Assembly: GCF_021631985.1 (NCBI RefSeq)
Contig: NZ_CP070225.1
Location: 10,416,001-10,480,000, forward strand
Source of the DNA: Sandaracinus amylolyticus
Lineage (GTDB): Bacteria; Myxococcota_A; Polyangia; Polyangiales; Sandaracinaceae
Reading direction: 5' to 3'
DNA: 64,000 bases
In this document: piece by piece, positions 54,561 through 63,044 of the stretch
How the letters are laid out: each line of letters starts with the position of its first letter
Numbering within the stretch: position 1 is the stretch's first letter
Position numbers and translations under genes: made by a program
Notes under the pieces: model-generated
The model's database searches: none
The model's input: the letters and a program-made list of their open reading frames with translations, nothing else
Told to the model about the DNA's origin: nothing

Positions 54561-54742
54561 CCGCCGATTCTACGCGACCCCGTAGCGCGATCGGCGCGAC
54601 CCGCGGCACCATGCTCGTGTGAGGCCCGGGTCGGAGCTCGACGTCTTCCATTTCCTCGGTCTACGGAGCCTCGAGCGATGCGTGCTCCCGCGCGATCGAG
54701 CGCTCGCCGGATGACGTGCTCGCCCCGCGAGAGGAGATGACC

Positions 54743-56656
54743 ATGCGTGCTTGGAGATGGCTCGCTTGCGCGAGCTCGCTGGTGCTCGCGGCCTGCGGCG
54801 ACGACTCGCCGGAGACCGCGCTGCGCGTCGTGCACCTCAGCGCGGACGCGCCTCGGATCGATGTCTTCGTCGACGGGGAAGGGCCCCTCGTGTCCGGCCT
54901 CGCGTTCGGCGGAGGAAGCGACGCGGTCCACGTCACGCCGGGCGATCGCGACATCCAGATCGCGCCGGCGGGCGACGGCGCCGATGGCGCCGTGGTCACG
55001 GTGAGCGACGCGCGCATCGAGGACGGCGGACGCTACACCGCGGTCGCGTTCGGCGCGCTCGCGCGCGTGCAGGCGAGCGTCGTCGAGGACGATGCGTCGG
55101 GGCTCGCGAGCGGCGATGCGCGCGTGCGCGTGATCCACGCCGCCGAGGGTGTCGGGACGGTCGACCTCTACGTCGTTCCCGACGCCGGAGCGCCCGAGCC
55201 GCTCGCCGAGAACCTGCGCTACGGCGGCGCGTCCGATCCCGTCGACATCACCGCGGGCGCGCTCGTCGTGGGGATCGACCTCGACGACGACGCGATGCCC
55301 GATCGGCTCTTCGCGCTCGACGCGCTCCCCGCCGGCGAGGTGGTCAACGTCTTCACCGCGGTCGACGCCGAGGGCACGCCCTTCCTGCTCGTGCAGGGGC
55401 TCGAAGAGACGGTGCGCGTCGACGCGCTCCGGCAGCGCCTCCGCGTCGTGCACCTCGGCCCGGACGTGCCGTCGATCACGCCGCTCGTCGGCGACGAAGC
55501 GCTCACGTCGATCGCGTTCGGCGCGAGCACCGACTACGCCGATCTCGCTGGCGGCGAGACGACGCTCGACCTCACGACCGACGGCACGAGCGCCATGTCG
55601 TTGCTCGGCGTGCCGCTCCAGCTGGAGCAGGGCCGCACGTACACCGCCGTGGCGCTGGGACGCGCCGCGAGCCTCGACGCGGTGGTCTTCGAGGACGACA
55701 CCGCGGGGCTCTCGCCGATCGACGTGCGCGTTCGTGCGATCCACGCCGCGCCGGATCTGGGCCCGATCGACGTCTACGCGGTCGCCGCGGACGGAGACAC
55801 CGAGAGCCTCTTGAGCGACGTCGATTTCGGCGACGCGGCCGAGCCCTTCGATCTCCCGTACGGCGCGTACACGCTCGGCATCGATCGCGACGACGACGCG
55901 ACGCCCGACCTCTACTTCACGCTGCCCGAGCTCGACGGCGGTGCGCTCGCGAACCTCTATCTCGCGCAGGACGCCGAGGGCGATGCGTTCGTCCTCGCGC
56001 AGCTCGAGGGCGCGACGACCTCGCGCGTCGATCCCTCGCAGTCCGACGTGCGCGTGCTGCACCTCTCGCGCGACGCGCCCAGCATCGACGTCTATGCGGG
56101 CAGCGCCACCGCGGCGGTCACGAACCTCGCGTTCAAGGCCCAGTCGAGCGTGATCTCGGTCCCCAGCGGCGCGCTCTCGGTCGCGGTCACCGCGACCGGA
56201 TCCGACACGCGATTGCTCGACACCAGCGTTCGGGTGCTGCCCGAGCGCGCGTACACCGTCGTCGTGTACGACGACCTCGCATCGATCGACGTGGTCGCGC
56301 TCGAGGACGACGCGGCGGGCCTCTCGTCGTCGAGCATCCGCGTGCCGATCACCCACGTCGCGCCCGGGGTGACGCGCGGCGACGTGTACGAGCTGCTCGG
56401 CGGAGGCACGACGTTCGGCACCCAGCTCGTCGACGACTTCGGCTTCGGCGAGACCGAGGCGCCGGTCGATCTCCCCGCGGGCACGTACACCATCGGCTTC
56501 GACGCGGAGGCCGACGGAGACGTGCAGGCGATCTTCGATCTGCCGCTGCTCACGCCCGGCACGTATGCGCGCGCGTACGTCTTCCAGGAGGCGAGCGGGA
56601 GCGTCGGAGTCCTCGTGCAGCTGCGCAGCAGCGTGGTGGTCGTGCCGGCGCGCTGA
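54743..56656 (+). CDS. Lipoprotein with six DUF4397-type half-repeats
   Basis: A 637-aa lipoprotein (LAAC, Cys18). The whole mature part consists of about six units of roughly 100 residues, each opening with a signature such as LRVVHLSADAPRIDVFVDG, VRVIHAAEGVGTVDLYVV or VRAIHAAPDLGPIDVYAV and including a GRYTAVAFG or RTYTAVALG element. This is the DUF4397 pattern, found on secreted proteins and probably forming an immunoglobulin-like or transthyretin-like fold. The ATG at 54743 is used because GAGGAG lies 6 nt upstream; the ATG at 54737 touches that site. Confidence 0.87.
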   Translation: MRAWRWLACASSLVLAACGDDSPETALRVVHLSADAPRIDVFVDGEGPLVSGLAFGGGSDAVHVTPGDRDIQIAPAGDGADGAVVTVSDARIEDGGRYTAVAFGALARVQASVVEDDASGLASGDARVRVIHAAEGVGTVDLYVVPDAGAPEPLAENLRYGGASDPVDITAGALVVGIDLDDDAMPDRLFALDALPAGEVVNVFTAVDAEGTPFLLVQGLEETVRVDALRQRLRVVHLGPDVPSITPLVGDEALTSIAFGASTDYADLAGGETTLDLTTDGTSAMSLLGVPLQLEQGRTYTAVALGRAASLDAVVFEDDTAGLSPIDVRVRAIHAAPDLGPIDVYAVAADGDTESLLSDVDFGDAAEPFDLPYGAYTLGIDRDDDATPDLYFTLPELDGGALANLYLAQDAEGDAFVLAQLEGATTSRVDPSQSDVRVLHLSRDAPSIDVYAGSATAAVTNLAFKAQSSVISVPSGALSVAVTATGSDTRLLDTSVRVLPERAYTVVVYDDLASIDVVALEDDAAGLSSSSIRVPITHVAPGVTRGDVYELLGGGTTFGTQLVDDFGFGETEAPVDLPAGTYTIGFDAEADGDVQAIFDLPLLTPGTYARAYVFQEASGSVGVLVQLRSSVVVVPAR

Positions 56657-56663
56657 CGGTCTT

Positions 56664-57566
56664 CTATCGAGACTTCAGCAGCTTCCCGACGAGGGGCGTC
56701 AGGAGCTCCGTCAGCCAGGTCATGACGGCGCGTACGCGACGGGGCACCGAGCGTCCATGCGTGTGCAGCAACGCGATGGGCAGCGGGCGCGCCGTGAGCT
56801 CCGGCATGATCTCGACGAGCAGGTCGGCGGTCCGGTCCTGACCTGGACGCGGCACCTGCACGATGCCCAGCCCGGCGACGCACGCTGCGACGTAGGCCTC
56901 GGTGCTGTCCACGGTGAGCACGCTCCGCATGGGAAGCTCCTTGTACGTCTCGCCGTCGAAGTACTCGAAGACCGGCGCCGCGTCGGACGCGTAGTGCACG
57001 ACGAGGTGATCGCGCAGGTCGTCCACGCAGCGCGGTGTCCCGTGCCGGCGCAGGTACGACGGGCTCGCGAGATTCATCATCTGCGCCTCGCCGATACGAC
57101 GACCGACGAGCCCCGGCTCGTCCGCGTTGCCGACGCGCAGCACGATGTCCAAGCCCTCGCGCAGCGCGGTGGCGGCGCGCCCGGTCGCCCTGATCTCCAG
57201 CTCGAGCTGGGGGTGGCGCTCGAGGAGCTCCGGGATCCGCGGGATCACGAGCTCGCGAGCGATCAAGTTGGGCAGCTCGACGCGGACTCGTCCACGTAGG
57301 CCACGCTCTGCCTGGAACAGCGCCGCGATCTCGTCGGCCTCGACGAGGAAGCCGCGCGCGCGTTTCAGGAGCTGCTCTCCTTCCGGCGTCGGCCGCACGA
57401 TGCGCGTGGAGCGCTGGAGGAGCTGCGTGCCGAGCGCGGCCTCGAGCTTCTGCACGTGAGCCGACGCCCGAGCCTTCGGCATCCCGAGCTGACGAGCGGC
57501 TTGGGTGAAGCTCCGCAGCTCCGCGACGCGCACGAACACCCTGACCGACTCGATGTCGACGCTCAT
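56664..57566 (-). CDS. LysR family transcriptional regulator
   Basis: A 300-aa LysR regulator of the CrgA/DmlR-like type (VFVRVAELRSFTQAARQLGM, KARASAHVQKLEAALGTQLL, RSTRIVRPTPEGE), with the usual effector domain. It is divergent from an SDR gene (57744) and so most likely controls it. A palindrome at 57573-57584 covers the DNA just upstream of its start. Confidence 0.93.
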   Translation of the reverse strand: MSVDIESVRVFVRVAELRSFTQAARQLGMPKARASAHVQKLEAALGTQLLQRSTRIVRPTPEGEQLLKRARGFLVEADEIAALFQAERGLRGRVRVELPNLIARELVIPRIPELLERHPQLELEIRATGRAATALREGLDIVLRVGNADEPGLVGRRIGEAQMMNLASPSYLRRHGTPRCVDDLRDHLVVHYASDAAPVFEYFDGETYKELPMRSVLTVDSTEAYVAACVAGLGIVQVPRPGQDRTADLLVEIMPELTARPLPIALLHTHGRSVPRRVRAVMTWLTELLTPLVGKLLKSR

Positions 57567-57572
57567 TGTCTG

Positions 57573-57584
57573 GTCTCGCGAGAC
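57573..57584. promoter_or_regulatory. 12-bp palindrome upstream of LysR
   Basis: GTCTCGCGAGAC is a perfect 12-bp palindrome 6 bp from the LysR start, nested in an outer TGTCT/AGACA pair. A CATTGTCTGG at its edge (57564) is nearly repeated as CATTGTTCTGG at 57706, close to the SDR start. Likely sites for the LysR protein. Confidence 0.45.
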
Positions 57585-57743
57585 AGTGTGTCGGGCTTCG
57601 GCCTCTTTATCCAGCGCCCGAGGCTCGCTACATCGAGGCATGCGCCTCACCGGATGGGCGCCAACCATGCGCGTTCGGTCCTGCGCGCGCCGAACGCGCC
57701 GGCGAACATTGTTCTGGAAATCGAGACGAACCTCGGAGCCGAC

Positions 57744-58661
57744 ATGACGAACTGGACGATCTCGGACATTCCCGCACAGAAGGGCCGCTCGGCGGTCGTC
57801 ACCGGCACCGGCGGGCTCGGATACGAAGATGCGTTGGAGCTCGCGCGGGCAGGGGCGGACGTGATCATCGCGGGGCGCAGCCCCGAGAAGGGCGCGGAAG
57901 CGGTGGCGCGAATTCGCGCCGAGCTGCCTTCGGCGACGGTGCGGTTCGAAGAGCTGGACCTCGCCAGCCTCGAGTCGGTGTCGAGCTTCGCGGCTCGCCT
58001 GAAGAGTCAGAAGAGCAGCCTCGATCTGCTGATCAACAATGCGGCCGTGATGGTCCCGCCGAGGCGGCAGGAGACGTCGGATGGTCTCGAGCTCCAGTTC
58101 GGCACGAACTATCTCGGCCACTTCGCGCTCACGGCGCAGCTCATGCCGCTTCTTCGAAAGAGCACGAGCGCGCGGGTGGTGACCCTCTCCAGCGTCGCGA
58201 GCCGAGACGGCAAGATCAACTTCGCCGACCTGCAGGAGAAGCAGAGCTACGTACCGATGCGCGCGTATGGCCAGTCGAAGCTGGCGTGCCTGATGTTCGC
58301 GCTCGAGCTGCAGCGGCGCAGCGACGCCGGCCAGTGGGGCGTCGCCAGCATCGCGGCGCATCCCGGCATCTCTCGCACGCAGCTCCTGCACAACGCTCCC
58401 GGGAAGTGGAGCGCAGTCGGACTGACGCGGACGCTCTTGTGGTTCCTGTTCCAGCCGGCGTCGCGAGGCGCGCTTCCGACGCTCTATGCCGCGACCTCGC
58501 CCGCGGCGGTCGGCGGTGCCTACTACGGCCCGCATGCGATGAGCGAGACGCGGGGCCATCCGGCCTTGGCGAAGATCCCGCAACAAGCGGCGGACACGGC
58601 GGTCGCCCAACGTCTGTGGCGCGTCTCCGAACAGCTCAGCGGGCTCGCGTTCGACGCCTAG
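57744..58661 (+). CDS. Short-chain dehydrogenase (retinol dehydrogenase-like)
   Basis: A 305-aa SDR: AVVTGTGGLGYEDALELARAG is the cofactor site (TGTGGLG in place of TGxxxGIG), AGRSPEKG suggests NADP(H), then LLINNAAVM, NYLGHFALTAQLMPLL, TLSSVASRDG with catalytic Ser, and Tyr-x3-Lys as YGQSK. The layout with GTNYLGHFALT is that of the retinol dehydrogenase/WW-oxidoreductase-like SDRs. It should be controlled by the divergent LysR. Codon usage here looks a little less GC-biased than in flanking genes, a weak hint of acquisition. Confidence 0.9.
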   Translation: MTNWTISDIPAQKGRSAVVTGTGGLGYEDALELARAGADVIIAGRSPEKGAEAVARIRAELPSATVRFEELDLASLESVSSFAARLKSQKSSLDLLINNAAVMVPPRRQETSDGLELQFGTNYLGHFALTAQLMPLLRKSTSARVVTLSSVASRDGKINFADLQEKQSYVPMRAYGQSKLACLMFALELQRRSDAGQWGVASIAAHPGISRTQLLHNAPGKWSAVGLTRTLLWFLFQPASRGALPTLYAATSPAAVGGAYYGPHAMSETRGHPALAKIPQQAADTAVAQRLWRVSEQLSGLAFDA

Positions 58662-58709
58662 ATCCCGTCGGAGCGAAGGGCGGGCGAGAACCCGGGGCGC
58701 AGCCTGCGC

Positions 58710-58738
58710 TTTGCGGCGACCAGAGCGGGGGCTAGGCT
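58710..58738 (+). promoter_or_regulatory. Promoter TTGCGG-16-TAGGCT of glmU
   Basis: TTTGCGGCGA (58710-58719) holds the -35 TTGCGG (58711-58716); TAGGCT (58733-58738) is the -10 box at 16-bp spacing, and the ATG follows 13 nt later. The decamer and the spacing are identical to the promoter at 9758-9785. Confidence 0.6.
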
Positions 58739-58751
58739 CCGTTCCGTCGAA

Positions 58752-60197
58752 ATGACCAACATCGCTGCGGATCGTCCCCTCGCCGCCGTCGTGCTCGCCG
58801 CTGGGCAGGGCACGCGCATGAAGAGCTCGCTGCCCAAGGTGCTGCACTCCGTGTGCGGCCTCCCGATGGTCGCGTGGGTGGTGCGCAGCGCGCTCGCCTC
58901 GGGCGCGCGTCGCGTCGTCGTCGTCGTCGGGCACGGTCGCGAGGCGGTCGAGGCCGATCTCCGCGCGCGCTTCGGCAGCGAGGTCGAGATCGCGGTGCAG
59001 TCCGAGCAGCGCGGAACCGGTCACGCGGTGATGTGCGGGATGGAGCCGCTCGCGGACTTCGAGGGCGACGTCGCGATCCTCTGCGGCGACGTGCCGCTGC
59101 TCGAGAAGGGCGCGATCGACGCGCTGCTCGCTGCGCGTCGTGCGAGCGGTGCGGGCCCGGTCGCGCTGCTGACGAGCGTGCTCGACGATCCCACCGGCTA
59201 CGGCCGGATCCTCCGCGACGCGACGGGCCACGTCGTCGGCATCCGCGAGCACAAGGATGCATCGCCCGAAGAGCGCGCGATCAAGGAGTGGAACGCCGGC
59301 GTGTACTGCGTCGATGCGTCGTTCCTCCGCGCCTCGCTCGCGAAGCTGACGCCCGCGAACGCGCAGAAGGAGCTCTACCTCACCGACGTCGTCGCGATGG
59401 CGGGCGCGCAGGGCGGAGCGACCGGCATCCGCTGGAGCGCGGAGAGCGTGCAGGGCGTCAACGATCGCTTCCAGCTCAGCGAGGTCGAGGCGGTGATGCG
59501 GCGCCGCATCGCGCGCCGCCTCGGCGAGAGCGGCGTGACGATCCGCGATGCCGCGACCCTCTACGTCGGCGCCGACGTGGTGGTCGAGCCCGACGCGGTG
59601 CTCGAGGCGAACGTCACGCTGCGCGGCAAGACGAAGATCGGCGCGGGCGCGCGCATCGACGTCGGCTGCGTGCTCGAGGACGTGGAAGTGGCACCCGGTG
59701 CCAATTTGAAGCCGTACACCGTCGCGTCGCAGTCGAAGATCGGCGAGGCCGCGCAGGTCGGTCCGTTCTCGCACCTTCGCCCCGACAGCGAGCTCGGGCC
59801 CGACGTGCACATCGGCAACTTCGTCGAGCTGAAGAAGACGCGCATGGGCCGCGGCAGCAAGGCGAACCACCTCGCGTACCTCGGCGACGGCCTGGTCGGC
59901 GAGAAGGTGAACGTCGGCGCGGGCACGATCTTCTGCAACTACGACGGCTTCCGGAAGAGCACGACGATCCTCGAGGACGGCGCGTTCATCGGCAGCGACT
60001 CGCACCTCGTGGCGCCGGTGCGCGTGGGCAAGGGCGCGTACGTGGCGACCGGGACCACAGTGACGAAGGACGTGCCCGACGACGCGCTCGCGGTGGGCCG
60101 CGCGAAGCAGGAGAACAAGCTCGGCTACGCGTCGCGCCTCAAGGCGAAGCTGAAGAGCTCGGCCGACGCCGAGAAGGCCGAGAAGCAGAAGAAGTGA
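58752..60197 (+). CDS. glmU: Bifunctional GlmU (GlcNAc-1-P uridyltransferase / GlcN-1-P acetyltransferase)
   Basis: A full-length 481-aa GlmU, which makes UDP-N-acetylglucosamine for peptidoglycan and lipopolysaccharide. The N-terminal uridyltransferase has LAAGQGTRMKSSLPKVLH (16-33), QRGTGHAVMCG and the metal-binding CGDVPLL. The C-terminal left-handed beta-helix shows hexapeptide repeats (VTLRGKTKIGAGARID, VGPFSHLRPDSELG), NFVELKKTRMG, NHLAYLGD and the INCNYDG-like IFCNYDGF. The C-terminus is lysine- and glutamate-rich. It is coupled to the next gene by a GTGA overlap. Confidence 0.97.
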   Translation: MTNIAADRPLAAVVLAAGQGTRMKSSLPKVLHSVCGLPMVAWVVRSALASGARRVVVVVGHGREAVEADLRARFGSEVEIAVQSEQRGTGHAVMCGMEPLADFEGDVAILCGDVPLLEKGAIDALLAARRASGAGPVALLTSVLDDPTGYGRILRDATGHVVGIREHKDASPEERAIKEWNAGVYCVDASFLRASLAKLTPANAQKELYLTDVVAMAGAQGGATGIRWSAESVQGVNDRFQLSEVEAVMRRRIARRLGESGVTIRDAATLYVGADVVVEPDAVLEANVTLRGKTKIGAGARIDVGCVLEDVEVAPGANLKPYTVASQSKIGEAAQVGPFSHLRPDSELGPDVHIGNFVELKKTRMGRGSKANHLAYLGDGLVGEKVNVGAGTIFCNYDGFRKSTTILEDGAFIGSDSHLVAPVRVGKGAYVATGTTVTKDVPDDALAVGRAKQENKLGYASRLKAKLKSSADAEKAEKQKK

Positions 60198-60862
60198 CCT
60201 TGGAGACCGAGCGCACCTTCCACGGGCGCTGCCCAACGCACGACATCGCGTTGAGCCCGTCCGGCAGTTGCATCGTGTGCCGCCGCTCGGTCGCGCCTCC
60301 GGAGCCGGAGCGCGAGACCTCGTGGGGGCGCGCGCTCGCGGGGATCGTGATGGTCGCGGTGATGGCGATCCTCGCGTTCGTCACGTGGCCGGGCGCCGAC
60401 GCGACCGATGCCCAGCTCGCTTCGGTGATCGCGCGCGAGCCGGAGGAGGCCCAGCCGGTGGTTCCCGTCGTGGCTGCGCCGCCCCCTCCCGCTCCGAGCC
60501 CGCCGCCGCGACGACCCGAGCCCGCGGCGATCACGCGGCCGCGCGAGCCGCGCGTGATCGAGGCCACTCCGCCGCTCGATCGACATGCGCTCGCGGCGGC
60601 GCGACGGCGGGTGTCGATCGTCATGTACTCGACGTCGTGGTGTGGCGCGTGTCGCCGGGCGCGCGCGTTCCTCGATCAGCTCGAGGGCGTCAGCTACGTC
60701 GAGCACGACATCGAGGCCGACGAGCGCGCGAGAGCGCGCATGCGGGCGCTCAACCCGCGCGGCTCGATCCCGACGATCGACGTCGAGGGGCGCGTGTTCG
60801 TGGGGCTGAGCCCGAGCGCGCTCGAGGCCGCGATCGACGACGCGGCGCGCCGCCACATGTGA
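60194..60862 (+). CDS. Membrane-anchored glutaredoxin-like protein
   Basis: A 222-aa protein. The N-terminus has a small cysteine knuckle (RCPTHDIALSPSGSCIVC), then a single membrane helix (about 47-66), a proline-rich linker (about 88-125) and a glutaredoxin domain with the dithiol C150-GA-C153 in YSTSWCGACRRA and the cis-Pro of GSIPT (193). It should face the side opposite its N-terminus and handle thiol-disulfide exchange. The GTG at 60194 overlaps the glmU stop, so it is co-translated with GlmU, which is an unusual pairing. Confidence 0.82.
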   Translation: MTLETERTFHGRCPTHDIALSPSGSCIVCRRSVAPPEPERETSWGRALAGIVMVAVMAILAFVTWPGADATDAQLASVIAREPEEAQPVVPVVAAPPPPAPSPPPRRPEPAAITRPREPRVIEATPPLDRHALAAARRRVSIVMYSTSWCGACRRARAFLDQLEGVSYVEHDIEADERARARMRALNPRGSIPTIDVEGRVFVGLSPSALEAAIDDAARRHM

Positions 60863-60867
60863 TCGAG

Positions 60868-60931
60868 CATGCACCGTGTGCATGATCGCGGAGAGCACAT
60901 GCACCGCGTGCATGGTCCTCTGCGTTAGGCT
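60868..60931 (+). promoter_or_regulatory. Two 17-bp operators over a TAGGCT promoter
   Basis: CATGCAC-CGT-GTGCATG (60868-60884) and CATGCAC-CGC-GTGCATG (60898-60914) have perfect 7-bp arms and centres 30 bp apart, about three helical turns. The -10 box TAGGCT (60926-60931) is 11 nt before the ATG at 60943, so the second operator covers the -35 region. This is a repressor-type arrangement for the lipoprotein gene; the regulator is unknown. Confidence 0.7.
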
Positions 60932-60942
60932 CGCCCATCGAA

Positions 60943-62052
60943 ATGCGTCGTTACTGGCTCGCGCTCGCGTTGATCGTGGTGCTCGGCTGTGGTGCGCGCA
61001 GCGGGCTCGACGTGCCGGGTGATGCGGGCGCCGACGCCGCGGATGCCGCGCCGTTCCGGAGCTTTCCGTGCCGTTGGTTCCCGGGTGAGACGATCGAGCT
61101 CCCCGCGAGGGAGCTCGCGGGGACCCGGCCTGCGGCGGTGAGCACCGAGCTCGATCGCGTCGCGATCATCGGGCACGATCCCGACGACGCGTCCGTCGAT
61201 CGCGCGTTCCTCCTCCTCCCGCGCGCGACGCCCGCGCTGCAGCGCGAGATCGAGGTGCCCGCTCGGCATCGTGGTGGTCTCGTTCCGAGACACGGCGGAT
61301 GGCTCGAAGCGGTCCGCGGGGATGCGATGTCGTGCGAGCTGCGTCTGCTGACGCCGAGCTTCGACGTCGAGCGCACCCTCGCGATCGTTCCCGCCACGTT
61401 CGACTGCGGGATCGAGTCGATCGACCTCGAGCACGTCGTGGTGCGGACCTGGCCGGTCTCCGAAGGGGTGTCGAGCGTGGTCTCGATCCTGCGCATCGAC
61501 GACGGCACGATGCGCGAGGTGTCGCGTGGCGACATCGTCTCCGCGACGCTCGATCGCGAAGGTCATGCGGTGGCCGTCGTAGGGCGAGAGGGCGAGCTCG
61601 AGGTTCGCGTCGTCACGCGCGAGGGCGCAGAGCTCCGCGCGGTGCTCCCTGCGCGGAACACGGCCTGGGCGCGCATCGTGCCCGATCGTCTGCTCGGTGG
61701 CGCCATCTTGCTCTACGAGCGCCATCACGAGCTCTGGGCGCTCGAACGTGTGCGAGTGCGCGACGGAGCGATCGAGCGCGAGCCGATCGCGCAGATCGAT
61801 GGCGCGCTCAGCGCGGCGTACGATCTCGCGACCAACGAGACCGAGGCGCTCTTCTCGCTGCGCGATGGCTCGTTCGTCGCTGTCCCGCTGCACAGCGGGC
61901 AGGTTCGCGTGTTCGACCCGCCTCTCGTGCCCGGCTCCGAGCACCGCGTCGTGATCGCGCCGGGCGAGAGCGCGGGCGGCCAGCTGTGGATCGGTGAGAG
62001 AGCGGACGGCAGCACGGGCCTCCTCTACCGCTCGCTCACCTGCAATCGCTGA
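60943..62052 (+). CDS. Hypothetical lipoprotein under double-operator control
   Basis: A 369-aa lipoprotein (VLGC, Cys16), with a short Asp/Ala linker and then about 330 beta-rich residues with regularly spaced strands (for example VSTELDRVAIIGHDPDD, IVSATLDREGHAVAVVGREG, GALSAAYDLATNETEALFSLRDG), which suggests a beta-propeller. No family is named. Its promoter region is covered by two matching inverted repeats. Its end overlaps the convergent hydrolase gene by 17 bases. Confidence 0.7.
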   Translation: MRRYWLALALIVVLGCGARSGLDVPGDAGADAADAAPFRSFPCRWFPGETIELPARELAGTRPAAVSTELDRVAIIGHDPDDASVDRAFLLLPRATPALQREIEVPARHRGGLVPRHGGWLEAVRGDAMSCELRLLTPSFDVERTLAIVPATFDCGIESIDLEHVVVRTWPVSEGVSSVVSILRIDDGTMREVSRGDIVSATLDREGHAVAVVGREGELEVRVVTREGAELRAVLPARNTAWARIVPDRLLGGAILLYERHHELWALERVRVRDGAIEREPIAQIDGALSAAYDLATNETEALFSLRDGSFVAVPLHSGQVRVFDPPLVPGSEHRVVIAPGESAGGQLWIGERADGSTGLLYRSLTCNR

Positions 62053-62947
62053 CGTCGTCGCTGGCTCGCGGACTCATCGCCGCGAAGTACGCGGCGAGCC
62101 GATCACACGCGGGCTCGATGCGCGCGGGGTCGTCGTAGAAGTCGATCTGTCCCTGCGACTCGACCCACTCGAGCTTCGCGGGGCCTCCGAGCGCAGCCGC
62201 GAATTTCTCCGCGAGCGCCGGCGCGAGCGCGCGCTTCGAGTGCACGAGCAGCGTCGGCACGCGGATCTGCGGGGCCGCCGACATCGCGTCGTAGGGGAGG
62301 GTGTCGGCGCGCGACATCACCGCGAACGCGTTGACGTAGCCGGGCACCGCGCCGCGCGGCGTGCCGTAGTACTCGAACGCCTCGGCGAGCGGCATCGCGA
62401 CCGGACCTTCGCGCCCGACCGCCGGGATCGTGATCGACTCGCCGGTCGCCTCGAACCGACGTCGCGCCGTCTCTGCCTCGTCGAGCGCGCGATCGTAGCC
62501 CTCGCCCATCCACGCGCGCTGCTGCGCCGCGTCGTGGAAGAACCCCGCGACCGCGCCGAACGCCTTCACCCGTGCATCGCGCGCGGCGACCGACGCGGCG
62601 TACCCCGCGCCCGCGCACACCCCGACGACCGCGAGCCGCGCGGCGTCGACCTCGGGACGCATCGCGAGGACGTCGAGCGCGCGGTGCATGTCCTCGATCT
62701 TCTTCGGCGGTGACTCGTACTGCCGGGGCTGCCCGCCGCTCTCTCCGAAGTACCGGTGATCGAGCGCGAGCGCGACGAAGCCGCGCGCAGCGAGGGCGCG
62801 CGCGTAGTTTCCCGAGGCTTGCTCCTTGATCGACGTCATCGGCCCGTCGATCACGACCGCCGGGTGCGGGCCACTGCGATCCGGCAAGCACAAGAGGCCG
62901 ACGACGGAATCGGATCCGACGTCGAACACGACACGTTCGGTGCGCAT
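62036..62947 (-). CDS. Alpha/beta hydrolase (dienelactone hydrolase-like)
   Basis: A 303-aa alpha/beta hydrolase. The nucleophile elbow is GVCAG (109-113), with Cys111 in place of Ser, as in dienelactone hydrolases; DHRYFGESGG is the typical early loop; VPTLLVHSKRALAP precedes the acid. Where relatives often have a His before the last helix, this protein reads SQGQIDFYDDP, so the usual catalytic His seems to be Gln. It is divergent from a LysR gene with a perfect 24-bp palindrome between them, so it is the likely target of that regulator. Substrate unknown. Confidence 0.85.
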   Translation of the reverse strand: MRTERVVFDVGSDSVVGLLCLPDRSGPHPAVVIDGPMTSIKEQASGNYARALAARGFVALALDHRYFGESGGQPRQYESPPKKIEDMHRALDVLAMRPEVDAARLAVVGVCAGAGYAASVAARDARVKAFGAVAGFFHDAAQQRAWMGEGYDRALDEAETARRRFEATGESITIPAVGREGPVAMPLAEAFEYYGTPRGAVPGYVNAFAVMSRADTLPYDAMSAAPQIRVPTLLVHSKRALAPALAEKFAAALGGPAKLEWVESQGQIDFYDDPARIEPACDRLAAYFAAMSPRASDDVSDCR

Positions 62948-62989
62948 GGCCCGAGCATGATGACGCCCGCCGGACGCGCGCGAATCGAA

Positions 62990-63013
62990 CGTGCGAATGG
63001 ATCCATTCGCACG
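62990..63013. promoter_or_regulatory. Perfect 24-bp palindrome between hydrolase and LysR
   Basis: CGTGCGAATGGA (62990-63001) is followed directly by its exact reverse complement, centred 54 bp from the hydrolase start and 43 bp from the LysR start. It is the obvious operator for the LysR protein encoded at 63045 and contains a T-N11-A-type core. Confidence 0.75.
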
Positions 63014-63044
63014 CGTGATGCACGCGAGTGCGATAGTCGCGCGG

